Of a stretch of DNA of 64,000 nt, positions 42,556-49,532 are shown in pieces. The DNA is from Kitasatospora papulosa (GTDB lineage Bacteria > Actinomycetota > Actinomycetes > Streptomycetales > Streptomycetaceae). Made by a program: the position numbers and the translations under genes. Position 1 is the stretch's first letter, and every line of letters begins with the position of its first letter. Location of the stretch: NCBI RefSeq assembly GCF_000717245.1, contig NZ_JNYQ01000003.1, positions 62,001 to 126,000 of the forward strand. Reading direction: 5' to 3'. The notes under the pieces are model-generated. The model was given only the letters and a program-made list of their open reading frames with translations. It searched no databases and was not told the DNA's origin.

Positions 42556-44079
42556 GTGACCAGCGCATCGCAACAGCCGACCACGTCCGACGCCGGCATC
42601 CCTGTCGAGAGCGACGAACACTCGCTCACCGTCGGTCCAGCCGGTCCCATCCTGCTCCAGGACTCCTACCTGATCGAGCAGATGGCTCAGTTCAACCGTG
42701 AACGGATTCCCGAGCGTCAGCCGCACGCCAAGGGCAGCGGTGCCTTCGGCCACTTCGAGGTGACCGGGGACGTCAGCGGTTACACCAAGGCCGCGCTCTT
42801 CCAGCCCGGCACCAAGACCGACCTGGTCATTCGGTTCTCCACCGTCGCCGGTGAGCGCGGCAGCCCGGACACCTGGCGTGACCCGCGCGGCTTCGCGGTG
42901 AAGTTCTACACCAGCGAAGGCAACTACGACATGGTGGGCAACAACACCCCCGTGTTCTTCGTGAAGGACCCGATGAAGTTCCAGCACTTCATCCGGTCCC
43001 AGAAGCGCCGCGCGGACAGCAACCTGCGCGACCACGACATGCAGTGGGACTTCTGGACCCTCTCGCCCGAGTCGGCCCACCAGGTCACGTGGCTGATGGG
43101 CGACCGAGGTATCCCGCGCAGCTGGCGCCACATGAACGGCTACACCTCCCACACGTACATGTGGATCAACGCGCAGGGCGAGCGCTTCTGGGTGAAGTAC
43201 CACTTCAAGACCGACCAGGGCATCGAGACGTTCACCCAGCACGAGGGTGACCAGATGGCGTCGGCCGACACCGACTACCACACGCGTGACCTCTTCGAGC
43301 ACATCCGTGACGGCGACTACCCGAGCTGGACGCTCCACGTCCAGGTCATGCCCTACGGGGACGCGGTGGACTACCGGTTCAACCCGTTCGACCTGACGAA
43401 GGTGTGGCCGCACGGCGACTACCCGCTGATCAAGGTCGGGAAGATGACGCTGGACCGCAACCCCACGGACAACCACGCGGAGATCGAGCAGGCGGCCTTC
43501 CAGCCGAACAACCTGGTCCCCGGTATCGGCCCGAGCCCGGACCGCATGCTGCTGGCCCGGCTGTTCTCGTACGCGGACGCCCACCGCTACCGCATCGGGG
43601 CGAACTACCAGCAGCTCCCCGTCAACGCGCCCGTCGTGCCGGTGAACACGTACTCCAAGGACGGAGCGATGGCGTACCGGAAGACGGCCGACCCCGTCTA
43701 CGCGCCGAACTCCAAGGGCGGTCCGGCTGCCGACACCGCCCGCTACGGCTCCCCGCCGAGCTGGTACGCCGACGGGGACATCACCCGGGCGGCGTACGTC
43801 GACCACGCGGAGGACGACGACTGGGGCCAGGCCGGCACCCTGGTGCGCGAGGTCCTGGACGACGCGGCTCGGGACCGTCTGGTGGACAACGTCGTCGGGC
43901 ACCTGCTCAACGGCGTTACCGAGCCGGTGCTGCTCCGCGCGTTCGAGTACTGGTCGAACATCGACAAGACGATCGGGAAGCGGATCGAGCAGGGAGTTCG
44001 CTCCAAGGCGGGAGAGAAGGACCCCAAGGCCTCGGAGCAGAGCAATCCCGCACGCCGCTCCATGCAGGGCAAGGCCTGA
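42556..44079 (+). CDS. monofunctional haem catalase
   Basis: The 507-residue enzyme carries the clade-3-type catalase sequence: catalytic His57 in PHAKGSGAFG, Asn/Asp region NNTPVFFVKDPMKFQHFI, and the proximal haem-Tyr segment ARLFSYADAHRYRIG. It converts hydrogen peroxide to water and oxygen in the cytoplasm. GTG 42556 follows GAAGGGGAACG. No CatR/Fur-type regulator is adjacent; a SigB-like promoter candidate lies upstream and a SigB/SigF-type sigma factor is encoded 5 kb away, so it may belong to a general stress regulon. Confidence 0.93.
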   Translation: MTSASQQPTTSDAGIPVESDEHSLTVGPAGPILLQDSYLIEQMAQFNRERIPERQPHAKGSGAFGHFEVTGDVSGYTKAALFQPGTKTDLVIRFSTVAGERGSPDTWRDPRGFAVKFYTSEGNYDMVGNNTPVFFVKDPMKFQHFIRSQKRRADSNLRDHDMQWDFWTLSPESAHQVTWLMGDRGIPRSWRHMNGYTSHTYMWINAQGERFWVKYHFKTDQGIETFTQHEGDQMASADTDYHTRDLFEHIRDGDYPSWTLHVQVMPYGDAVDYRFNPFDLTKVWPHGDYPLIKVGKMTLDRNPTDNHAEIEQAAFQPNNLVPGIGPSPDRMLLARLFSYADAHRYRIGANYQQLPVNAPVVPVNTYSKDGAMAYRKTADPVYAPNSKGGPAADTARYGSPPSWYADGDITRAAYVDHAEDDDWGQAGTLVREVLDDAARDRLVDNVVGHLLNGVTEPVLLRAFEYWSNIDKTIGKRIEQGVRSKAGEKDPKASEQSNPARRSMQGKA

Positions 44080-44124
44080 TCGCTGTACCTACCGCGTCAC
44101 GCGGCAGCGGCAACCTGCGGGCCC

Positions 44125-44167
44125 CCGCCCTCCGCGTCCCGGCCGAACACCGGGGCGCGGAGGGCGG
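44125..44167. terminator. stem-loop terminator after catalase gene
   Basis: A 12-bp perfect GC stem (44125-44136 with 44156-44167) and 19-base loop lie 46 bases past the catalase stop. Confidence 0.6.
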
Positions 44168-44241
44168 CATGCTGTCCTTTGCGGGACACCACGGGCAGGC
44201 TGGCGTCCACCAGCAGGCACACGAATACGAGGGGGCCGTTC

Positions 44242-44850
44242 ATGACCACGGCGAAGGACCTGTTCATCATCGCCCTGCATCTGGGGTCGCCGGACCGTCC
44301 GGTGGGGCAGGGAGACCTGTCGCTCGCGCTGGCGGGCGCCGAGCTCGTCGATCTCGTCACGGCGGGTGCCGTCTCCCTGGACGGCGACCGCATCGTCCCT
44401 GACCGCGGGCCGACGGCGGACGATCGTCTCCTGGCCGAGGCCGCGGCGGCGCTGGAAGGACAGACTCCGTACGAACGGGTCGAGGACTGGCTGTGGCGTC
44501 GGGGACGCGATCTGGCCGACTCGTACCAAGCGGCACTCGAAGAGGACGGTGAACTGCGGCCGGGCCGCCGAGGCCTGTTCCCGTCCGGAGCCGACCGGGT
44601 GGAACCGGCCGACACCCCCTCCCGCCGGCAGGCTCTCGACCGCTGGGAGGTCGAGGAGCCCGTCCTGGTCGCACTCGCGTCCGCAGCGGGTGTTCCCGGC
44701 TCGCGACCGGAGGATGCGCCGGGTTCCGGGGACGAGGCCGTGACGACCGTGCTTCTCGCGGTCGGGGACGCGGTGATGGAACTGGAGGCCGTACGGCAGC
44801 GGCGGGCCATCGAGAACGCCGCGTTCGCGAATGTCTGGCGCGGGCCGTGA
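44242..44850 (+). CDS. GOLPH3/VPS74 (GPP34) family protein
   Basis: The 202-residue protein has the GPP34 helical fold: TAKDLFIIALH at the start, LSLALAGAELVDLVTAGAVSLDGDRIVPDR, and TTVLLAVGDAVMELEAVRQRRAIENAA near the end. Eukaryotic relatives bind phosphatidylinositol-4-phosphate at the Golgi; many streptomycetes have several paralogues of unknown role, perhaps membrane-associated. GAGGGGG precedes the ATG. It is a single gene between catalase and the STAS gene. Confidence 0.8.
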   Translation: MTTAKDLFIIALHLGSPDRPVGQGDLSLALAGAELVDLVTAGAVSLDGDRIVPDRGPTADDRLLAEAAAALEGQTPYERVEDWLWRRGRDLADSYQAALEEDGELRPGRRGLFPSGADRVEPADTPSRRQALDRWEVEEPVLVALASAAGVPGSRPEDAPGSGDEAVTTVLLAVGDAVMELEAVRQRRAIENAAFANVWRGP

Positions 44851-44871
44851 CCGGAAACGGACGCGGCCGGC

Positions 44872-44909
44872 ACGCCGTGGGTGGCGGGAGCGCCGCCCGC
44901 CCACGGCGT
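44872..44909. terminator. convergent stem-loop between GPP34 and STAS genes
   Basis: Arms ACGCCGTGGG-(T)-GGCGGG and CCCGCCCACGGCGT pair with one bulged T around a short loop. It lies 22 bases past the GPP34 stop and 60 bases from the STAS stop. Confidence 0.65.
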
Positions 44910-44969
44910 TGCGCGTTGCCCCGCGGGGCCGTCGGCACACCGGCCTCGGGATTCCTTCGTCGGCTTGGC

Positions 44970-45362
44970 CTAGCGGGCCCCTTGACCCTCCGGGGCCTCT
45001 CCGGCCCCGACGATGTGGGTCAGCGCCTCGGCGACGGTGGGAAGGACGGGCATCAGCTCACCGACTCCCGTCACGTCCAGCAGCCTCCTGAGGTGCGGGG
45101 GCGCCCCGACGAGCGAGAGGGACCCGTGCCGGTCCTTCGCGTAGCGGAGGATGCCGATCATCGTGTTGAGGCCGGAGGAATCACAGAATCGTACGGGCGC
45201 CATGTCGAGGACCACGTGTGGTCTGCCTCGTCTGATCAGTTCCAGTGCCGTCGTCCGCAGGGCCGGGACGCTGTCCACGTCGATCTCGCCCTCGACGGTG
45301 AGGACCGCGATCGAGTCCGCCGGGTGCCGGACTGTGAGGGTGAGGGGCTGGTTCGGTGTCAT
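44970..45362 (-). CDS. STAS-domain anti-sigma factor antagonist
   Basis: The 130-residue protein is one STAS domain of SpoIIAA/RsbV type. The phosphorylation site region VRFCDSSGLNTMIG contains Ser62/Ser63. In its unphosphorylated form such a protein captures the anti-sigma kinase and frees the sigma factor. A phosphatase (46196) and a SigB/SigF-type sigma factor (47648) are encoded nearby, but no RsbW-type kinase gene is in the window. ATG 45362 has AGGAG about 12 bases upstream. Confidence 0.88.
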   Translation of the reverse strand: MTPNQPLTLTVRHPADSIAVLTVEGEIDVDSVPALRTTALELIRRGRPHVVLDMAPVRFCDSSGLNTMIGILRYAKDRHGSLSLVGAPPHLRRLLDVTGVGELMPVLPTVAEALTHIVGAGEAPEGQGAR

Positions 45363-45651
45363 GGATATCAGTACTCCTGGCCGGGGAGCGGGTGCCGTCG
45401 TGGCGGAACGACGGTGACCGCCGGATGATCACGCATCGGATGCCGCATGCGGAACCGTACCTGATGACAACTGTTGCCATGCGACAACATAATCGGTTCG
45501 GGCGTGACGCTCGGAAGCCTGTGGCGGGCGGGGGTACGATAGGCGGGGCCATGCGTGTGTGTCCCGGAATCTTTGTCCTGGCTTTCCGTACGAGCACATC
45601 GGATGTCCGGCCGCCTCGCTCGGTCCGGTGGCCGGACGGACGAGTGAGGCA

Positions 45652-46170
45652 ATGCCGAATCGGAGTGTCATCAAAATGGGCCTGAACCCCGAAGCCGACC
45701 AGCGGTCCCGGGAAGCGGCCCGAGAGGGTTCCGAATTCGTCGAACTCCTCGAAGTCCTCTGGGAACACGGTCGTGACGCCGTGCCGACCGGCCCGGTCTC
45801 CCCCTCCCAACTCCGCGTCCTGTACACCTTGGACCGCGAGGAGGGCATCAATCTGCGGATGCTCGCCGAGGCCCTGGGGTCGGCGTCACCCTCGGTCAGC
45901 AGGCTGTGCGACCGGCTGCAGGCCACCGGATTCGTGGAGCGCGCCCCCAGCCCGGTGAGCCGCCGCGAGCTGGAACTCCGGCTGACCAGCCACGGCAAGG
46001 CGTACCTCGTCGACCTGCGCACACGCCGGGAGGAGATCCTGATGGCCACCATCGACGCCATGCCCGCCAAGGCGCGGCGCTCGCTCCTCGAAGGACTCAG
46101 AGCCTTCCGCGGCGCTGCCGCGGGACAGCAGGACAGCGACGGAGCGAGACCCTTGCGGTCGACCGGGTGA
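45652..46170 (+). CDS. MarR-like winged-helix regulator
   Basis: The product has 172 residues from ATG 45652, or 164 from ATG 45676 (MGLNPEADQ). The winged helix is at about 45-110: PSQLRVLYTLDREEGINLRMLAEALGSASPSVSRLCDRLQATGFVERAPSPVSRRELELRLTSHG. This subgroup often occurs beside STAS and SpoIIE-type genes in streptomycetes. It diverges from the STAS gene and converges with the phosphatase gene, ending 25 bases from it. The 289-base gap to the STAS gene has a GTTG...CAAC dyad (45473-45488) that could be its operator. Confidence 0.75.
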   Translation: MPNRSVIKMGLNPEADQRSREAAREGSEFVELLEVLWEHGRDAVPTGPVSPSQLRVLYTLDREEGINLRMLAEALGSASPSVSRLCDRLQATGFVERAPSPVSRRELELRLTSHGKAYLVDLRTRREEILMATIDAMPAKARRSLLEGLRAFRGAAAGQQDSDGARPLRSTG

Positions 46171-46195
46171 AGACAGGCCCGGTCGGCCCGCCTCC

Positions 46196-47521
46196 TCACT
46201 CGGACGCGTCTCCGCCGGATGTCTGCCGGCCGAACCAGTCCAAGCAGACGACCAGAGCGTCGTCGTCCAGCGGTGCGGAGCCCCGGTGGTCCCGCAGGTC
46301 GCGGAGCACCGCCAGCGGCACCTGCTCGGACGGCAGGAACCGGTGTGCGGAGAGCGACCGCGCGAGCGCCCGCTGCCCGTAGAGCTCCCCCGCGCCCGAA
46401 GCGCTGTCGTAGACCCCGTCGCTGCCGATCAGCAGCCGGTCACCGGGCTCGACGCGCAGACGCTGTGCGACGTACTCCGTCTCCTCGAACATGCCCAGCG
46501 GGAGCTGCGCCTCGAAGTGGACCGGATCGACCGTCCGGCCCCTGAGCCGCCACATCCGGGGAGACCCCGCGTCGACAGCTTCGACCTCCCCCGTGGCCAG
46601 GTCGAACCGCAGCAGGAGGACCGCCGCGTGCAGCGCGCCTCGGTGCTGCGTATAGACGGCCTGGTCGGCGAGGCTGGCCTGGCCGGGAAGGTCGAGGCCG
46701 GCCCGCCGGGCGTTCCGCAGCGAGTTGACGACGAGATTGGTCAGCAGGGCCGCCTCCATCCCCTTGCCCATGCCGTTGGTCACGGTGAGCGTGAGGTGGT
46801 GGGCCGACACCGACCAGTCGAAGTTGTCGCCGAAGATCGCGTACGCGGGCTCCAGATGGGCGCCCAGCCGGAATTCAGGACGGGCCACGGAACGGCCGGG
46901 CAGCAACTGCCACTGCATCTCGGCGGCCAGGGTGAGCCGTGTGGCACGGCGGGCGAGGAGGTAGAGGTCGGTGTCCCGCTCGGCCACCAGGATCTCGTGG
47001 CCGAGCGCCTCGCAGATCTGCTGCATGTCCGCCAGATCCGACTGGGAGCAGCCGCTCTCCGGCAGGGTGACGGTCAGGACACCGAGCCGGTCGCCGCGCA
47101 CCGTGACCGGGAGGTGAGCGGTCACCGGTCCCGGCCTGGTCCGCTTCTCCACGAACGGCTCCTGGGCACCGAAAGCCCTGCCCTGCGGGCTGTCGTGCAC
47201 GTGCACCGGCTCGGCGATCGGAATCTCGGACACCATCTGCAGTGTGGTCATGCCGTAGTCGGCGAGCCTCAACGCCACACTCTCCACGTGGAACCGCTCC
47301 CGCAGAGCCGCCGAGACGACATCGAGGAGCCGGTGGGGGGCTGCCTTGCGCAGCTCCCGCTCGACCGCAGCGAATCTGTCCACGTGATCCTGTTTCTCGT
47401 CGTGCTGCACCGAAACCCGGACCGCCTTCGGGACCCGGCCCCCGGCCTCCAGCGTACGGGGCCTGTACCCGATCCAGCACGGCGTCCCCCGAAGGTCGCG
47501 CCGGTGGACGGCAGTGCTCAT
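46196..47521 (-). CDS. GAF-domain SpoIIE-type phosphatase with altered metal motif
   Basis: The 441-residue protein has a GAF-like sensor (about 55-205) and a PPM/SpoIIE domain (about 220-435). Metal-site motifs are GDNFDW, SDGVYDS and DDDALVV, all with their Asp. The second motif, usually TDGMG or GDVMG, reads VTNGMGKG, so one metal-binding Asp is replaced by Asn. Activity may be weak or changed. It is expected to act on STAS proteins such as the one at 44970. It diverges from the sigma factor gene with about 125 bases between. Confidence 0.8.
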   Translation of the reverse strand: MSTAVHRRDLRGTPCWIGYRPRTLEAGGRVPKAVRVSVQHDEKQDHVDRFAAVERELRKAAPHRLLDVVSAALRERFHVESVALRLADYGMTTLQMVSEIPIAEPVHVHDSPQGRAFGAQEPFVEKRTRPGPVTAHLPVTVRGDRLGVLTVTLPESGCSQSDLADMQQICEALGHEILVAERDTDLYLLARRATRLTLAAEMQWQLLPGRSVARPEFRLGAHLEPAYAIFGDNFDWSVSAHHLTLTVTNGMGKGMEAALLTNLVVNSLRNARRAGLDLPGQASLADQAVYTQHRGALHAAVLLLRFDLATGEVEAVDAGSPRMWRLRGRTVDPVHFEAQLPLGMFEETEYVAQRLRVEPGDRLLIGSDGVYDSASGAGELYGQRALARSLSAHRFLPSEQVPLAVLRDLRDHRGSAPLDDDALVVCLDWFGRQTSGGDASE

Positions 47522-47647
47522 CTTACGATGTCCAGGGGCAACTGTTTCCACGCAGCAAGAAAATTTGGCCTCCCCGTGCATAGGGCTTCCGAGGCAGGGC
47601 AGGGGCTGGTCTGAAGAGCGCACTCAGCACCAGGGAGGGTGGGAACA

Positions 47648-48532
47648 GTGATCGCTGAACAGACTGCCGGAACCGTAAGGAACGATGGGGTGCCGGCTTC
47701 CGGTGCCGCATCGGAACACATAGGTGAGCTGCCCTGGATCGAGGATGCGGGCAAGATCACGCCGAAGGACGCCCGCGCTCTGTCGACACTTTTCTTCGAG
47801 CGCCTGCAGGTCCTCGAAGAGGGAACGCACGAGTACCAGTACGCGCGCAACACCCTGGTCGAGATGAACATCTCTCTCGTCCGCTTCGCAGCGCGCCGCT
47901 TCCGCAACCGGGGCAGCGGCGACATGGAGGACATCACCCAGGTCGGGACCATCGGCCTCATCAAGGCCATCGACCGGTTCGAACTCTCGCGGGAGGTCGA
48001 ATTCGCCACCTTTGCCGTCCCTTACATCGTCGGTGAGATCAAGCGGTTCTTCCGCGACACCACCTGGGCCGTCCACGTCCCCCGCAGACTGCAGGAGCTC
48101 CGCGTGGAGCTGGCCAAGGCCAAGGACGAACTCGCCGTCCGCCTGGACCGTGATCCGACGGTGAAGGAACTGGCCGCGCACCTGGACCGCACGGAGGACG
48201 AGGTGATCGAGGGCATCATCGCGTCGAACGGCTACACGGCCGGTTCGCTCGACATGCCCACGGACACCGGCGAGACGACGGGGACGGCGTCCCGGACGTT
48301 CGCCGACATCCTGGGCGAACCGGACTCCGCGATGGAAACGGTGGAGAACCTGCACGCCCTGGCTCCTCTTCTGGAGCAGCTCGACGACCGTGAGCGGCGG
48401 CTCATCGAGATGCGGTTCGGTCAGGAGATGACACAGTCCCAGATCGGCGCGGAGCTCGACGTGTCCCAGATGCACGTCTCCCGTCTGCTCACACGCACCC
48501 TGGGCAAGCTCCGCGCGGGGATGCTGGCCTGA
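47648..48532 (+). CDS. SigB/SigF-family RNA polymerase sigma factor
   Basis: The 294-residue protein has regions 2, 3 and 4 of group 3 sigma factors: RNTLVEMNISLVRFAARRFRNRGSGDMEDITQVGTIGLIKAIDRFE (region 2), the FATFAVPYIVGEIKRFFRDTTWAVHVPRRLQEL segment and a region 4 ending QSQIGAELDVSQMHVSRLLTRTLGKLR. It should direct general stress or developmental transcription. GTG 47648 (MIAEQTAG) has GGGAGG nine bases before it; a GTG three codons earlier is too close to that site. Nearby STAS and phosphatase genes suggest partner-switch control, but the anti-sigma kinase is elsewhere. Confidence 0.9.
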   Translation: MIAEQTAGTVRNDGVPASGAASEHIGELPWIEDAGKITPKDARALSTLFFERLQVLEEGTHEYQYARNTLVEMNISLVRFAARRFRNRGSGDMEDITQVGTIGLIKAIDRFELSREVEFATFAVPYIVGEIKRFFRDTTWAVHVPRRLQELRVELAKAKDELAVRLDRDPTVKELAAHLDRTEDEVIEGIIASNGYTAGSLDMPTDTGETTGTASRTFADILGEPDSAMETVENLHALAPLLEQLDDRERRLIEMRFGQEMTQSQIGAELDVSQMHVSRLLTRTLGKLRAGMLA

Positions 48533-48603
48533 CCGTCCGGGCCCTCCTTGCACGTGGAGCGCGGCGGGTGTCGCGGCCCCCGGCCGCCGCGCTGCCGCCG
48601 TCC

Positions 48604-48635
48604 GGCTTGTCGGCGCCGTGCGCCGCCGACAAGCC
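48604..48635. terminator. first of three stem-loops after sigma factor gene
   Basis: A perfect 12-bp stem (48604-48615 with 48624-48635) with an 8-base loop, 72 bases past the sigma gene stop. Confidence 0.65.
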
Positions 48636-48666
48636 TGTGTCGCGCTCCCCCACCGATCGGAACCGC

Positions 48667-48706
48667 CCTGTGGGCGGGCACGCACCCATGCGTGCCCGCC
48701 CACAGG
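48667..48706. terminator. second stem-loop, 18-bp perfect stem
   Basis: Arms 48667-48684 and 48689-48706 are exact reverse complements around a 4-base loop CCCA. It is the strongest hairpin in this gap and likely the main terminator. Confidence 0.8.
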
Positions 48707-48727
48707 CGTCTTCACGTCTCTGACGAG

Positions 48728-48760
48728 GTTCCCCTGCGGAGTCAGTACCCGCAGGGGAAC
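48728..48760. terminator. third stem-loop, beside doxX gene end
   Basis: A perfect 12-bp stem (48728-48739 with 48749-48760) with a 9-base loop lies 19 bases past the stop of the minus-strand DoxX gene, so it probably serves that gene. Confidence 0.7.
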
Positions 48761-48778
48761 CGGGGCGTCGCGGCGGCG

Positions 48779-49330
48779 TCAGCCGGTCGGAAGGTGTTCG
48801 CGCACGGCTCCGGCTGCCGACCGGACGTCGTGCGCCTTGTCCGCCACCGCGTTGCCCACCGCGTTGCCCGTCCTGCGGACGCTGCGGGCACCGACGCTGG
48901 CCGCGGCCCGTGAGCGGTAGGCCAGGGAGGGCTTGCCATGGGTGTCGGCCGCCGCGATCAACAGCCCCCCGAGCAAGGAGAGGTTCTTGGTGAACTGGAC
49001 ACGCTGACGTGCCCGTTCCTCGGGGTCCTGCGCCTTCCACCAGGCGTGCCCGGCCAGGGTGGTGGGCACCAGCGACGCCGCCAGTGCGAGCGCGGAGGCG
49101 CGCGGGAAGCGACCCGCCGCGAGCAGCACTCCGGCTCCGACCTGCACTGCGCTATTGATCCGTACGAGTCGCACCGTGTCGTCCGGGAGCTGCGGAACGC
49201 GCATCGAGACGGGCCGGGCCACCGGCTCGGCCGCACCGGCCACGGCGTGAGGATCTCGAAGCGTGCGGATCCCGCCGGAGATGAAGACGGATGCGAGCAG
49301 TGGACGCGCGACTTTCCTCAGGATTGCCAT
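48779..49330 (-). CDS. DoxX family membrane protein
   Basis: The 183-residue protein has four hydrophobic segments in its first 120 residues (RPLLASVFISGGIRTLRDPHA; NSAVQVGAGVLLAAGRFPRASALALAASLVP) as in DoxX proteins, followed by a basic C-terminal tail (GARSVRRTGNAVGNAVADKAHDVRSAAGAV). DoxX proteins are often linked to redox stress or quinol chemistry; function here is unknown. The ATG at 49330 gives a normal family start (MAILRKVARPLLA). Confidence 0.82.
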   Translation of the reverse strand: MAILRKVARPLLASVFISGGIRTLRDPHAVAGAAEPVARPVSMRVPQLPDDTVRLVRINSAVQVGAGVLLAAGRFPRASALALAASLVPTTLAGHAWWKAQDPEERARQRVQFTKNLSLLGGLLIAAADTHGKPSLAYRSRAAASVGARSVRRTGNAVGNAVADKAHDVRSAAGAVREHLPTG

Positions 49331-49532
49331 GCTCCGCAGGTTCCCGGCTTCGCTCCCGGCACGCGTCCCGCTTTCTCACGGGTTGCTGCGGCGCCCAGTT
49401 GCGGAACAGCCGGCGGACGGGCCGGGGCCGTATCGCATGTCGGCCTGCGTTGGTCCTCCGGTTCCCCGCCGTGCAATGCTGAACGGCACGTGGATCGTGG
49501 CGGCAAGCGGAAGAAAGTGCAGGGTGAGGGCA

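Noticed and set aside
49263..49532. Longer start for the FUSC protein
   Set aside because: It overlaps the DoxX gene on the other strand and is not hydrophobic; starts at 49533 or 49554 fit better.
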